DNA from: Bradyrhizobium niftali
Lineage (GTDB): Bacteria; Pseudomonadota; Alphaproteobacteria; Rhizobiales; Xanthobacteraceae
Length of the DNA stretch: 64,000 nt
Reading direction: 5' to 3'
Assembly: GCF_004571025.1 (NCBI RefSeq)
Contig: NZ_SPQT01000014.1
Location: forward strand, 62,001 to 126,000
Shown one piece after another: positions 1 through 8,863 of the stretch. Under the pieces are notes generated by a model that saw only the letters and a list, made by a program, of their open reading frames with translations, was not told the DNA's origin and made no database searches. The stretch's first letter is position 1, and the number at the start of each line of letters is the position of its first letter. The position numbers and the translations under genes are program-made.

Positions 1-59
1 AGGCCCCCGCCAAGAAGTCTCATGCGATAGCCCTGCCGCAAGCGGAGAGAGGCGAAGGC

Positions 60-1931
60 CTACACCCGCGGCATGCTCGAGGGCCGCACTTCGCGTGACT
101 GCGCCGCAAGCCTGATCCCGGCATTGGCCGCGCCAAAGCCCTGATAATTCCTTCGCTCGACGATCTCGAAGAAGAAGCGCTCGTCGAAGATGTGGGTGTA
201 GACTTGGAAGAACTCGCCGTCGCCCTCGCGGTCGTAGAGGATGTGGTTGGCGCGCAGCTGCGCCATCAGGTCGGGCGCGAGGTCGTATTTGGCTTCGATG
301 TCGTCGTAGTAATTGTCGGGAATATCCAGAAAGCCCGCGCCGCGGGCGCGCATCGCGGCGACCGCTGCAAAGATGTCCCGGCACGCAAACGCGACGTGCT
401 GCACGCCGGAGCCGAAGAACTCCGAGATGAAGCGGGCGGGCAGGGTGCGGTTGGCGGAGGAGCCGTTGAGCACGAAGCGCAGGCTCTGGTCGCCGTTGAT
501 AATGGCCTGGCTCTGTACGAGGCCCCTGGGATCGGCGATCTCCATCTGCGGCAGGCGCTTGAGGTCGAGGATGCCGGTGTAGAACAGCAGCCAGGACAGC
601 ATCTCGTCATAGGGCATCGACTGCGCGATGTGGTCGACGGCGAGCAGGGCGTCCGCGCTCGCCTCGCTCGCAACAGGTTCGAAATCGGTGTCCCAGTTCT
701 TGCCGGCCTGATCGAGGAAATAAAGCAGGCTGCCGCCGACGCCGTGGATCGCGGGAATCTCCAGCTCGCCCGGCCCGACCGGCTGGTAGAAGGTGCGCGC
801 CTTCAATGCCTCGGCGCGCTGCATGGCAAGGCCCGCATTGTCGACGTCGAGCGCGATGGCGCAGACGCCGGGGCCATGCGTGACGTAGTGCGAATGCGCG
901 AAGCCGTCGGTCTCGCAATTGATGACGAGCTCGACCTTGCCTTGCGACCAGCGCTCCACCGCCTTGCTGCGATGCTTGCCGGTTTGGCGGAATCCGAGCT
1001 GCGACAACAGGCGGGCGAGTTCGCCGGCCTTGGTCTCGTTGACGGCGAACTCGATGAAGCCGGTGCCGCGGCCTTTGGCCTTCGGCGCCAGCGGTTCGCT
1101 GACGAGCTTCGGCCAATCGGGTGCAAGCTGGTCCTCCAGCAGGATCAGCGAGCGCAGGCCGTCGATGGCGGTCTGCGCGGCCGAGCCGGCGCGGAACTGG
1201 TCGTTGAAGATCTCCAGCGACAGCGGCCCGGCATAGCCGGTCGCCGCGACCGCCGCCATGAATTCGCCGACCGGCAGATCGCCCTGGCCGGGAAACGAGC
1301 GGAAGTGCCGGCTCCAGGAAAGGATGTCGAGTTCGAGCTTCGGCGCGTCGGCAAGCTGCACCAGAAAGATCTTGTCGGCGGGGATCGAGGCCATCGCGCG
1401 GACTGGAAAGCCCGGGGCGAGTGCATGAAAACTGTCGAGGATGACGCCGATCGCGGGATGATCGGCGCGCCGCACGATCTCCCATGCATCGCGGTAGTCG
1501 TTGACGTGCCGTCCCCACGCCAGCGCCTCGTAGCCGACGCGCAAGCCCCGCTTGGCCGCGCGATCGCCGAGCTCGCGAAAATCATCCGCGGCGCGGTCGA
1601 TGCCGCCGAGCGAGCTGGGGGAGACGTTGGAGCAGATCAGCAGCAGGTCGGTGCCGAGCTCCTGCATCAAGTCGAACTTGCGTTCGGCGCGGGCAAAGTT
1701 GCGCGCGCGCTGCGGCTCCGGCATGCCCTCGAAATCGCGGAACGGCTGGAATGCGCAGATCTTGAGGTTGAGATCGTGGCAGAGCTTGGCGATGTCGCGC
1801 GGGCCTGCGCCGAACGACAGCAGGTCGTTCTCGAAGATCTCGACCTCGTCGAAGCCGGCGGCTGCGATGGCACGCAGCTTTTCATCCAGCGCCCCCGAGA
1901 GAGAGACGGTCGCAATCGAGCGCTTGTTCAT
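60..1931 (-). CDS. quiC: Bifunctional 3-dehydroshikimate dehydratase / HPPD-like fusion protein
   Basis: Probably dehydrates 3-dehydroshikimate to protocatechuate in cytosolic quinate/shikimate catabolism. Residues about 1-270 read as a xylose-isomerase-like TIM barrel of the sugar phosphate isomerase/epimerase family. Residues about 290-600 read as a VOC fold like 4-hydroxyphenylpyruvate dioxygenase, with the HPPD-type metal ligand contexts AVDH, GVQHVAF and FFFEIVE visible. At 623 residues it fits the QuiC1-type two-domain dehydratases known from pseudomonads. The ATG overlaps the stop of the upstream ABC ATPase gene (ATGA), so it is the last gene of a transporter operon that also holds an AroE-type dehydrogenase; that context supports the substrate. 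The name quiC is by family. What the C-terminal domain does here is not known from sequence. Confidence 0.85.
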   Translation of the reverse strand: MNKRSIATVSLSGALDEKLRAIAAAGFDEVEIFENDLLSFGAGPRDIAKLCHDLNLKICAFQPFRDFEGMPEPQRARNFARAERKFDLMQELGTDLLLICSNVSPSSLGGIDRAADDFRELGDRAAKRGLRVGYEALAWGRHVNDYRDAWEIVRRADHPAIGVILDSFHALAPGFPVRAMASIPADKIFLVQLADAPKLELDILSWSRHFRSFPGQGDLPVGEFMAAVAATGYAGPLSLEIFNDQFRAGSAAQTAIDGLRSLILLEDQLAPDWPKLVSEPLAPKAKGRGTGFIEFAVNETKAGELARLLSQLGFRQTGKHRSKAVERWSQGKVELVINCETDGFAHSHYVTHGPGVCAIALDVDNAGLAMQRAEALKARTFYQPVGPGELEIPAIHGVGGSLLYFLDQAGKNWDTDFEPVASEASADALLAVDHIAQSMPYDEMLSWLLFYTGILDLKRLPQMEIADPRGLVQSQAIINGDQSLRFVLNGSSANRTLPARFISEFFGSGVQHVAFACRDIFAAVAAMRARGAGFLDIPDNYYDDIEAKYDLAPDLMAQLRANHILYDREGDGEFFQVYTHIFDERFFFEIVERRNYQGFGAANAGIRLAAQSREVRPSSMPRV

Positions 1932-2665
1932 GCTGCTGTCTCCTCCATGGCTCCCCCGAGGAAGAGCTGGCCGATGCGGGGATCGTTCAGGATGCGCTTC
2001 GCGCCGTCGACCATGCGGGTCTGGCCGAGCTCGAGCACGATGCCGATATCGGAGATCTCCAGCGCCGAGCGCGCGTTCTGCTCGATCATCAGGATGGTGA
2101 CGCCGCGGTCGCGCAGGCTCTTGAGGATGTCGAAGGTCTGCTGCACCATCAGCGGCGACAGGCCGATCGAGGGCTCGTCGATCAGCACCAGCTTCGGCTC
2201 GAGCAGCAGCGAGCGGGCGATCTCGAGCTGCTTCTGCTCGCCACCTGAGAGCGTCGAGGCCTGCTGTGCCGACTTGCGGCGCAGCGCCGGAAACAGGTCG
2301 AGTGCCGCCTCGATCCGCTTGGGCAGGTCGAGACCCTTCCCGGCGGAGACGCCGCCGAGCTCGATGTTGTGGCGCACCGACAGCTCGGGGAAGATGTTGC
2401 GGCCCTGCGGCACGTAGCAGATGCCGGCGTTGAGCAGCGCGCGCTGGCTCAAGTTCGTGACGTCGCGATTGGCAAAACTGATTTTGCCCTCGCGCAGCTT
2501 GAGCAGGCCGAAGATCGCCTTGAACACGGTCGACTTGCCGGCGCCGTTGGGGCCGATGATGGTGGTGATGGTGGCCTGCGGAACAGAAAACGTCGTGCCG
2601 TTCAAGATCGTCATCTTGCCGTAGCCGCCGACGAGATTGTGAACCGAGAGGATCGGGTCGCTCAT
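1928..2665 (-). CDS. Branched-chain-type ABC transporter ATP-binding protein (LivF type)
   Basis: One of two ATPases of a HAAT-family importer, probably for quinate, shikimate or a related aromatic acid. The protein has 245 residues with a Walker A (GPNGAGKST), the signature LSGGEQKQ and a Walker B ending in LIDEPSIGLSP, all in LivF-like order. The start chosen is the ATG reading MSDPILSVHNLVGGYG; a longer open frame upstream carries low-complexity Arg/Gly sequence and lies over the livG end, so it is not used. Its stop overlaps the start of the dehydratase gene by four bases, which points to translational coupling. The LivG-type gene ends 11 bases upstream. Confidence 0.92.
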   Translation of the reverse strand: MSDPILSVHNLVGGYGKMTILNGTTFSVPQATITTIIGPNGAGKSTVFKAIFGLLKLREGKISFANRDVTNLSQRALLNAGICYVPQGRNIFPELSVRHNIELGGVSAGKGLDLPKRIEAALDLFPALRRKSAQQASTLSGGEQKQLEIARSLLLEPKLVLIDEPSIGLSPLMVQQTFDILKSLRDRGVTILMIEQNARSALEISDIGIVLELGQTRMVDGAKRILNDPRIGQLFLGGAMEETAA

Positions 2666-2676
2666 GGCTCGTGCCC

Positions 2677-3420
2677 TCAATGTCCCAGATAAGCTTCGAT
2701 CACGGCCGGGTTCTTGCGGACCTCGTCCGGCCGGCCCATCGCCAGCACCTTGCCTTCCGCCATCACCATCACGCGCGAGCACAGCGACATCACGAACTCC
2801 ATGTTGTGCTCGATCACGACGAAGGTGGCGTTCTTCTCGCGGTTGATCGCCACCAGACGGTCCTTCAGGTCCGCCAGCATCGACGGGTTGACGCCGCCGG
2901 CGGGCTCGTCGAGCAGCACCAGGCGCGGGCCGCCCATGAAGGCCATGGCGGCATCGAGCAGCTTCTGCTGGCCGTAGGACAGGCCGCCGGCAGGTTCAGC
3001 CGCGAGGTGATCGAGCTTGAAGAAGCCGATCATCTGGTTGGCGGCCTCCGTCAGCCCGGCATCGGAGCGGCCGACCAGGCGCGAGGCCATGTTGCCCTGG
3101 TGCTCCTGTCCCGCGAGGATCAGGTTCTCGCGCACCGACAGTTTTGGAAACACCTGCAACAGCTGGAAGGTGCGGCTGACCCCGAGCTTGTTGAGCTCGG
3201 AGGGACGCAGGCCCGTGACCACCTTGCCGTCGAGCTTCACTTCGCCGCCTGATGGCGTGAGCTGGCCGAGGATGCAGTTGAACAGGGTGGACTTGCCGCA
3301 GCCGTTCGGCCCGATCAGGCCGAGGATCTCGCCCTCGCGGACGTCGAAGCTGACGTCGGCGACGGCGCTGATGCCGCCAAAATTCTTCTTGATGTTGGTG
3401 ACTTCGAGGACCGCACTCAT
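2677..3420 (-). CDS. Branched-chain-type ABC transporter ATP-binding protein (LivG type)
   Basis: Second ATPase of the first Liv-type importer, 247 residues. It shows Walker A GPNGCGKST, an unusual but family-typical signature LSYGQQK, and Walker B LVLLDEPAGGVNP, followed by the LivG-type tail ending VIEAYLGH. The ATG (MSAVLEVTNIKKNFGG) overlaps the stop of the LivM-type permease gene by four bases. It should pair with the LivF-type protein as a heterodimer on the LivHM membrane pair. The substrate is inferred only from the neighbouring dehydratase and dehydrogenase genes. Confidence 0.92.
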   Translation of the reverse strand: MSAVLEVTNIKKNFGGISAVADVSFDVREGEILGLIGPNGCGKSTLFNCILGQLTPSGGEVKLDGKVVTGLRPSELNKLGVSRTFQLLQVFPKLSVRENLILAGQEHQGNMASRLVGRSDAGLTEAANQMIGFFKLDHLAAEPAGGLSYGQQKLLDAAMAFMGGPRLVLLDEPAGGVNPSMLADLKDRLVAINREKNATFVVIEHNMEFVMSLCSRVMVMAEGKVLAMGRPDEVRKNPAVIEAYLGH

Positions 3421-4415
3421 TGCACCGTCTCCAGCCGGGATTTCGCGACGGCGCGCAGCGCGGAGGCTGCCTTGGTGCGGCGATCGGCGAGATAGCGGTC
3501 GAGGATTCCCAGAATGCCGGTCGGCGACCAGATCAGCAGCAGCATCACCGCGATCGCATAGAGCATCAGGTAATACCCTTCCGTGAAGCGCAGCCATTCC
3601 GGCAGCAGCACCGCGATCATCGCCCCCAGGAAGGGACCGAAATAGAACCCAGCGCCGCCGACGATTACCATCATCAGGAGATCGAGCGAGAGCGACAGGT
3701 TGAACGGCACGGGATCGATATATTGCGTCAGCGGCGCATAGAGCGCGCCGGCGACGCCGCCGAGCGCCGAGCCGATAGCGAACGCCATCAGCGTGTAGCG
3801 CCGCGTGTCGATGCCGAGCGATTGCGCGCGCAGCGGGTTTTCGCGCAGCGCCATGAAGGCGCGGCCCCAGGGCGAGCGGATCAGCCACCACACCGCGAGC
3901 GACACGATCGCGAGCGAGCCGAGGCAGACATAGTAGAAAGGCAGCGGCTTGTTGGTCGCGATGCCAAAGATGTGTGGGCGCGGGATGTTGGAGATGCCGT
4001 AGATGCCGCCGGTGAGCCAGCTCTCGTTGCGGAACACGAGGAAGGCGAGGGTGGAGAAGGCGAGCGTGACGAAGGCGAGGTAATGGTGCTGCACGCGCAG
4101 CGCGGGATAGCCGAGCACCCAGCCGACGCCGAAGCTCAAGAGAACCGCGACCACGATCGCGGCCGGCAGCGGCCAGCCATGCGTGGTCATGATCGCCGCC
4201 GCATAGGCGCCGATGCCGACGAAGGCGCCCTGGGCCAGCGACACCTGGCCGGCATAGCCGAGCGTGAGGTTGAGGCCCATCGCGGCGATGGTCATCACCG
4301 CCCACTGGCTCAGGATGAACAGGCCGTAGCGGTTGAAGTTCATGGGGACGATGATCAGGCCGGCGATGACGATGAGGCCGAGCGCGATCTTCAGGGGTTT
4401 GCCGAATCCGTTCAT
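3417..4415 (-). CDS. Branched-chain-type ABC transporter permease (LivM type)
   Basis: Inner-membrane permease of 332 residues with many hydrophobic segments. It contains the LivM hallmark region LNLTLGYAGQVSLAQGAFVGIGAYAAA and the cytoplasmic coupling segment RVQHHYLAFVTLAFS. The start is the ATG reading MNGFGKPLKIALG; the longer open frame seen upstream is out-of-frame shadow of the LivH gene. It overlaps livG downstream (ATGA) and livH upstream (four bases), so the four transport genes are tightly coupled. Role inferred: half of the translocation channel for an aromatic acid such as shikimate. Confidence 0.92.
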   Translation of the reverse strand: MNGFGKPLKIALGLIVIAGLIIVPMNFNRYGLFILSQWAVMTIAAMGLNLTLGYAGQVSLAQGAFVGIGAYAAAIMTTHGWPLPAAIVVAVLLSFGVGWVLGYPALRVQHHYLAFVTLAFSTLAFLVFRNESWLTGGIYGISNIPRPHIFGIATNKPLPFYYVCLGSLAIVSLAVWWLIRSPWGRAFMALRENPLRAQSLGIDTRRYTLMAFAIGSALGGVAGALYAPLTQYIDPVPFNLSLSLDLLMMVIVGGAGFYFGPFLGAMIAVLLPEWLRFTEGYYLMLYAIAVMLLLIWSPTGILGILDRYLADRRTKAASALRAVAKSRLETVQ

Positions 4416-5287
4416 GCCGTGCGCTCCTCGGCGCGGCCCAGCAGTCCTTGCGGCCGGAACAGGATGACGACGATCAGGAAGATCAGCGGCACCGCCGCGC
4501 GATACTGCGTCGAGACGTAGCTTGCCGCGAGATTGTCGAGCACGCCGATCAGAAGGCCGCCGGCGATCGCGCCGCGCACCTGATTGAAGCCGCCGACGAT
4601 CGCGGCGATGAAGGCGGCCTGGCCCAGCACCTCGCCGGAGGAGAATTTTGCGAGGTAGATCGGCGTGATCAGCAGCGAGGCGAGCGCCACCAGGAAGGCG
4701 TTGATCAGGAAGGTCAGCAGGATCATGCGCTCCACGGGCACGCCGATGATGCGCGCCACCGTCGGGTTCTGCGCCGCCGCCTGCATCTGGTGGCCGAGCG
4801 AGGTGCGGTTGAGGAGCGAGGTCAGGCCGAAGACCGCAAGAATGGCGACGACGAGGACGCCGATGCTCTGCAGCGAGACGGCGTGGCCGAGGATGGAGAT
4901 ATCGCCGGTCGGCACGATCGAGGGGAAGGGCGATGCCTCCGCGCTGAAGAACTGCTTCACGGATTCCTTGATGCCGATCGCCAGCGCCATGGTCGCGATC
5001 GCCAGCGGCAGCACGCCATGGCGCATCATCGGGTCGACCAGCAGCATCTTGAAGGCGAGGCCGAGCAGGAGCATCGAGAGCAAAATGCCGAGGATGATCG
5101 CGAGCCAGAACGGCGCGCCGGCATGCATCGCTGCCAGCATCAGGAACGCCGGCAGCATCACGAACTCGCCTTGCGCGAAATTGATGGTCTGCGACGTCTG
5201 CCACAGCAGCGTGAAGCCGACCGCGACCAGTGCATAGATGGCGCCGGTGGCAAGTCCCGCGACCAGAAGATCGAACAGATTGGACAT
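4412..5287 (-). CDS. Branched-chain-type ABC transporter permease (LivH type)
   Basis: Inner-membrane permease, 291 residues, with the LivH hallmark INFAQGEFVMLPAFL near residue 40 and repeated hydrophobic segments. The start chosen is MSNLFDLLVAGLATG, preceded by GGAGAGAGGGG-like purine-rich sequence. An in-frame upstream extension would translate a palindromic repeat and is rejected. It is separated from the binding-protein gene by about 180 bases that contain two palindromic elements, so expression of the binding protein and the permease can differ. Confidence 0.92.
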   Translation of the reverse strand: MSNLFDLLVAGLATGAIYALVAVGFTLLWQTSQTINFAQGEFVMLPAFLMLAAMHAGAPFWLAIILGILLSMLLLGLAFKMLLVDPMMRHGVLPLAIATMALAIGIKESVKQFFSAEASPFPSIVPTGDISILGHAVSLQSIGVLVVAILAVFGLTSLLNRTSLGHQMQAAAQNPTVARIIGVPVERMILLTFLINAFLVALASLLITPIYLAKFSSGEVLGQAAFIAAIVGGFNQVRGAIAGGLLIGVLDNLAASYVSTQYRAAVPLIFLIVVILFRPQGLLGRAEERTA

Positions 5288-5311
5288 TTTCCCCTCTCTC
5301 CTTTCCCTCGT

Positions 5312-5457
5312 CCCCCTCATTCTTCTCCCTCGCCCCGCTTGCGGGGAGAGGGTCGGGGTGAGGGGGAGCCTCCGCAAGGACGGTGACAGCTCGATGCGCG
5401 GAGAGCCTCATCCGCCGCGCTTCGCGCGTCGGCCTCTCCCCGCGTGCGGGGAGAGGC
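5312..5457. repeat. Intercistronic palindromes (family R1) between livK and livH
   Basis: Two GC-rich palindromes lie between the binding-protein gene and its permease genes. One is an imperfect inverted repeat at 5312-5366. The other is a perfect one at 5432-5457: GCCTCTCCCCGC, two bases, then its complement. As RNA the second would form a 12-bp stem 9 bases after the livK stop. Similar CTCTCCCC/GGGGAGAG elements recur at 10951-10985 and 24378-24539. By analogy with REP elements in maltose-type operons (inference), the hairpin may protect livK mRNA so that binding protein exceeds permease. Confidence 0.8.
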
Positions 5458-5466
5458 GAAGAAGGC

Positions 5467-6597
5467 TCACTTCACCTTCGGCAGCACCTGCTTCACCACC
5501 TGCTTGCCTTCGACCACTTCGACCAGAAAGCTCTGGCGGTCGATGTCGCCGGTCTCGCTGAAGGTGACGTCCATCAGGATGCCCGGCTCGTCCGCGGCCT
5601 TGATGGTCAGGCCGTGCAGCGTGTCGGCAAACTTCTTCGGGTCGACCTTGCCCATCTTTTCGGTGGTGGCCTTCACCATGTAGACGGCGAGGTAGCCCTT
5701 CAGGCCGTTGTGGTCGGGCACGTAATTGTACTTCTTGGAAAACTTCTCGCGGAACGCCTTGATCAAATCGACCGGCGCATCCGTGGTGAGGCCGACATGG
5801 CCGCGCGCGCCGTTGGCGGCGTCGCCGGCAAGCTCGATCACCTTCTGGCCGATCAGCGTGGTCTCGCCCATCAGCGGCGCGGTGACGCCCTGGCGCTTCA
5901 GCTCTTTCAGGATGCGCGCGCTCTCTTCCTCGTTGAGATAGACGAACACGGCATCGGGATTGGCGGACTTGATCTTGCCGACGTCGGCGGCAAAGTCGGC
6001 CTGGCCCGCTTCGGTCGAGAGGTCGGCGACGACCTTGGAGCCGAGCCGGTCGAGCTCCTTCACGACGACGTCGCGTCCGCCGCGGCCGAAGTCGTTGTTG
6101 ACCCAGACCACCGCGACCGACTTCGCCTTCATCTCGTCGTGGATGTATTTCGCGACCTTCGGCATCGAGGATTGCTGGCCGAACGAGGTGCGGAACAGGA
6201 ACTTGTTTCCGGCTTGCGTCAGCTCGGCGGCTTCGCCGCCCATGATCTGCGCGATGCCGGCTTCAGCTGCGAGCGGTGCGGTGACCTTCACCGAGCCGGA
6301 ATAGCCGGGTCCGAGCAGCACATAGGGCTCGGCATCGAGCGCCTTCTGCACCTGCGCGCGGGCAACGCCCGGGTTGGACTGCGAGTCGGCATGGGTGACC
6401 TCGAGCTTGCGGCCGAGCACGCCGCCCTTGGCGTTGATCTCCTCGATGGCGAGGTCGATACCGTTCTTCCAGTTGGTGCCGACGGTGGCGCCGCCACCCG
6501 ACAGCTCGGCGACGTCGGCGAGCTTGATCGCCTGTGCGTGGACGCTGGTTGCAGTAGCGAAGGCAAGCAGGGCGCCTGCCAGAATAGCCGATCTCAT
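5467..6597 (-). CDS. ABC transporter periplasmic substrate-binding protein (LivK type)
   Basis: Type I periplasmic binding protein of 376 residues. It opens with a signal peptide (MRSAILAGALLAFATATS, cleavage probably after VHA at about residue 21), then has the HAAT signatures IDLAIEEINAKGGVLG and GPGYSGSVKVTAPLAAEAG. It feeds the LivHMGF genes encoded immediately downstream. The aroE-like gene ends 61 bases upstream on the same strand. The ligand cannot be read from sequence; the flanking dehydratase and dehydrogenase make quinate, shikimate or 3-dehydroshikimate the best guess. Confidence 0.92.
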   Translation of the reverse strand: MRSAILAGALLAFATATSVHAQAIKLADVAELSGGGATVGTNWKNGIDLAIEEINAKGGVLGRKLEVTHADSQSNPGVARAQVQKALDAEPYVLLGPGYSGSVKVTAPLAAEAGIAQIMGGEAAELTQAGNKFLFRTSFGQQSSMPKVAKYIHDEMKAKSVAVVWVNNDFGRGGRDVVVKELDRLGSKVVADLSTEAGQADFAADVGKIKSANPDAVFVYLNEEESARILKELKRQGVTAPLMGETTLIGQKVIELAGDAANGARGHVGLTTDAPVDLIKAFREKFSKKYNYVPDHNGLKGYLAVYMVKATTEKMGKVDPKKFADTLHGLTIKAADEPGILMDVTFSETGDIDRQSFLVEVVEGKQVVKQVLPKVK

Positions 6598-6657
6598 GGT
6601 CTCTCCTCCCGTTTCCTGTGATGTTGTTGTCCGCGGCCTTGTGTCCGGCCGCTTCGG

Positions 6658-7536
6658 TTACGCTGCGTGATAGGCTGAGCTTCGCGCCGCCATCACCTCG
6701 TCAAAAGCCTCTCCCATGACTTCGGTCGATGGGGCAAGGCCGGTGAACAGTTCGAAAGCGTCGGCGGCCTGGTAGATCGCTAGCTCCCGCCCGGTCATGA
6801 TCCGCGCGCCCTTGGCCTGAGCCGCGGCCAGCAGCGGCGTGATCAGCGGCGAATAGACGGCGTCGGCGACCCACAGGTTTTCGCGCAGCAGCGAGGTGGG
6901 GACCGGGGTGTCCCGGTTCGGCAGCATTCCCACCGGCGTGCCGTTGACGAGGCCGGTTGCGCCACGGAGCGCGTCTTCCACGCTCGTGGCCACCCGCGCG
7001 CCACCATGCCTGGCCAGCAGCGCGGCGAGCTTTTCGGCGCGCGCCGGCTCGCTGTCGAAGATTCGGAGGTCAGTCACCTTCAGGCTCGCCAGCGCAAAGG
7101 CAATTGCCTTGCCGACGCCGCCGGTGCCGATCACGGCCACCGCATTTCCGGACGGCGCCAGCAGCGGTGCGACCGCGCGCGCAAAGCCCGTCGTGTCGGT
7201 GTTGTGGCCGATCAGCCGGCCGTCCCTGGCGACGACGGTGTTGACCGCCGCCATGGTCGCCGCAGCCGGCGCCAGCTCGTCGAGCAGCGGGACGACGGCC
7301 TCCTTGTAGGGAAAGGTGACGTTGACGCCGGCAAAGCCGAGCCGCCGCACGCCTTCCAGCATCATGGCGAGCCCGGCGGCGTCGGCGCCGGCGACCTCGA
7401 TGAGCTGGTAGTGGCCGCGCAGGCCGAGCGCCTCGGCGGCGCGCTCATGCATGGCGGGGGAAGCGGAATGTGCGATCGGCGCGCCGATCAGGCCGGTGAG
7501 GAGTTTCTTGCTGGCGGCGTATCCGCGCTTCGACAT
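6658..7536 (-). CDS. Shikimate/quinate dehydrogenase (AroE family, probably catabolic, NAD type)
   Basis: Interconverts shikimate (or quinate) and its 3-dehydro form. The 292-residue protein has the AroE substrate site SASPAMH (about 24-30), the catalytic pair Lys78 (NVTFPYKE) and Asp114 (NTDTTGF), and a Rossmann loop GTGGVGKA at 137-144. After the second beta strand comes Asp161 (RIFD) rather than the NRT/NRR basic patch of biosynthetic NADPH enzymes. In the family an acidic residue here favours NAD, as in catabolic quinate/shikimate dehydrogenases. Position at the head of an importer-dehydratase operon supports a catabolic role, distinct from the biosynthetic aroE expected elsewhere in the genome. 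Confidence 0.88.
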   Translation of the reverse strand: MSKRGYAASKKLLTGLIGAPIAHSASPAMHERAAEALGLRGHYQLIEVAGADAAGLAMMLEGVRRLGFAGVNVTFPYKEAVVPLLDELAPAAATMAAVNTVVARDGRLIGHNTDTTGFARAVAPLLAPSGNAVAVIGTGGVGKAIAFALASLKVTDLRIFDSEPARAEKLAALLARHGGARVATSVEDALRGATGLVNGTPVGMLPNRDTPVPTSLLRENLWVADAVYSPLITPLLAAAQAKGARIMTGRELAIYQAADAFELFTGLAPSTEVMGEAFDEVMAARSSAYHAA

Positions 7537-7541
7537 GGTTC

Positions 7542-7639
7542 GCTATCGTCTCGTTGGGAGCGTTCGGTCCCGGCCATTAGCGGGGAAACCTGCGCAATTG
7601 CTAGGGGCTTCCAAGGTGGCTTCCGCATGCGACGATAGC
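7542..7639. promoter_or_regulatory. LysR-aroE intergenic region with distant inverted repeat
   Basis: The gap between the LysR gene and the dehydrogenase gene holds a 9-base inverted repeat: GCTATCGTC at 7542-7550 and GACGATAGC at 7631-7639, 80 bases apart. Two operator half-sites bridged by a LysR tetramer is one reading. A chance match of this length in 150 bases is not negligible. No convincing sigma-70 hexamers were picked out. Confidence 0.3.
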
Positions 7640-7691
7640 CTTTCCCTCGCCTAACACAATTACCCTTTTGTCCCGCTAACCTAACATCATG

Positions 7692-8630
7692 TTATTTCTT
7701 CCGTCCGCGCGCAGGCGCAGCCCTGCCGTTGCCGCGGGTCGGCTCGACCGCGCGCATCTCGGCGCGCAGGGATTCGATGAAATACTCGACGTGAAGTGAC
7801 AGCGGTGCGCCGCGCTTCACCGCGATGTAGGTCTCGAACCGCGTCGGCTCGGTGATCTTGAGCAGCTCGATCCCGGGATAGCCGCCATGGGCCACCGTGA
7901 ACTGGTCGATGACGGCGATGCCGAGGCCCGCTTTCACCAGCGCGCAGACCGTGGTGCCGAAGCGCGCGCGAATGGTGATGTTGTACTCGAGCCGGTTGCG
8001 CGCAAAGATCCCGGCCATGATCCGGCCGTAGGGATCGTTCGGATCGATGCCGATCAGCGGGTAGCGGGTGATCTCGGCGGCCGAGACCTGCTTGCGGCCG
8101 GCGAGTTCATGGCCGGGCGGTACCATGCAATAGAGCTCGCCCGAGGCGAGCGGCAGGAAATCGAGCCCGGAATGCTCGAGCCGGTAGCTCATCGCGACGC
8201 ACTCGCCGCGGCCGAGCATCAGATAGTCGATGGCTTCCTCGATCTTGAGGACATTGATGTCGATGCCGAGATCGGGATAGCGGCGCCGGACGCGCTCGAT
8301 CGCGCGCGGCACCATCACCTGCGAGATGCTCGGCACCGAGCCGATGCGCAATTCCGACAGGCCGCCGCGGCCGATCTTGGAGATGATCTCGGAGAGGTCG
8401 TCGACCTTCTTGTAGACGCCGTTGATCTGCTCGAAGATGTTCTCGGCCTCCGGCGTCGGGAAATAGCGGCCGTTCTGGCGCTGGAAGAAGCGGATGCCGA
8501 GCGAGCGCTCGGTGTATTTGACGAGGCGGCTGATCCCCGGCGCCGAGACGTTGAGCAGCTTCGCCGCACCGCCAATGGTGCCCGTCACCATCACGGCACG
8601 GATCACTTCCACCTGGCGCAGTGTCATCAT
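7692..8630 (-). CDS. LysR-family transcriptional regulator
   Basis: DNA-binding regulator of 312 residues with an N-terminal winged helix (TLRQVEVIRAVMVTGTIGGAAKLLNVS and following, residues 3-60) and a periplasmic-binding-like effector domain, ending in a basic Arg/Lys tail. Two adjacent ATGs (8628-8630 and 8625-8627) could start it. It lies upstream of and on the same strand as the shikimate dehydrogenase/transporter genes, 155 bases away, so it probably senses a pathway intermediate and activates them. The LysR fold is certain; the regulon is inferred. Confidence 0.9.
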   Translation of the reverse strand: MMTLRQVEVIRAVMVTGTIGGAAKLLNVSAPGISRLVKYTERSLGIRFFQRQNGRYFPTPEAENIFEQINGVYKKVDDLSEIISKIGRGGLSELRIGSVPSISQVMVPRAIERVRRRYPDLGIDINVLKIEEAIDYLMLGRGECVAMSYRLEHSGLDFLPLASGELYCMVPPGHELAGRKQVSAAEITRYPLIGIDPNDPYGRIMAGIFARNRLEYNITIRARFGTTVCALVKAGLGIAVIDQFTVAHGGYPGIELLKITEPTRFETYIAVKRGAPLSLHVEYFIESLRAEMRAVEPTRGNGRAAPARGRKK

Positions 8631-8863
8631 GTTCTTGGCACCCCGAAGAGATCGTGGCGCCGATCATCTCACGAGAGCCGTGATGTCATCCAGCGGCAAG
8701 TGTCTGTCAATGTCAGCGGAAAGAGCGGCGGGTTTCTTACCATCTCCCACACGGAGAGAAGGGAGAACTTCGCGGTGGGAGTGTTTCGACTAAAATCTGC
8801 GCGTTCAAATGGAAGGACGTCGCATCCGCGCGAGCAGCTCTCGCGTCTGCCGCAACTGCGCTT

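Noticed and set aside
192..2417. A 741-codon plus-strand open frame opposite the dehydratase and livF genes.
   Set aside because: It is the GC-rich antisense shadow of two clear genes, with Arg/Ala/Gly-biased composition and no motif.
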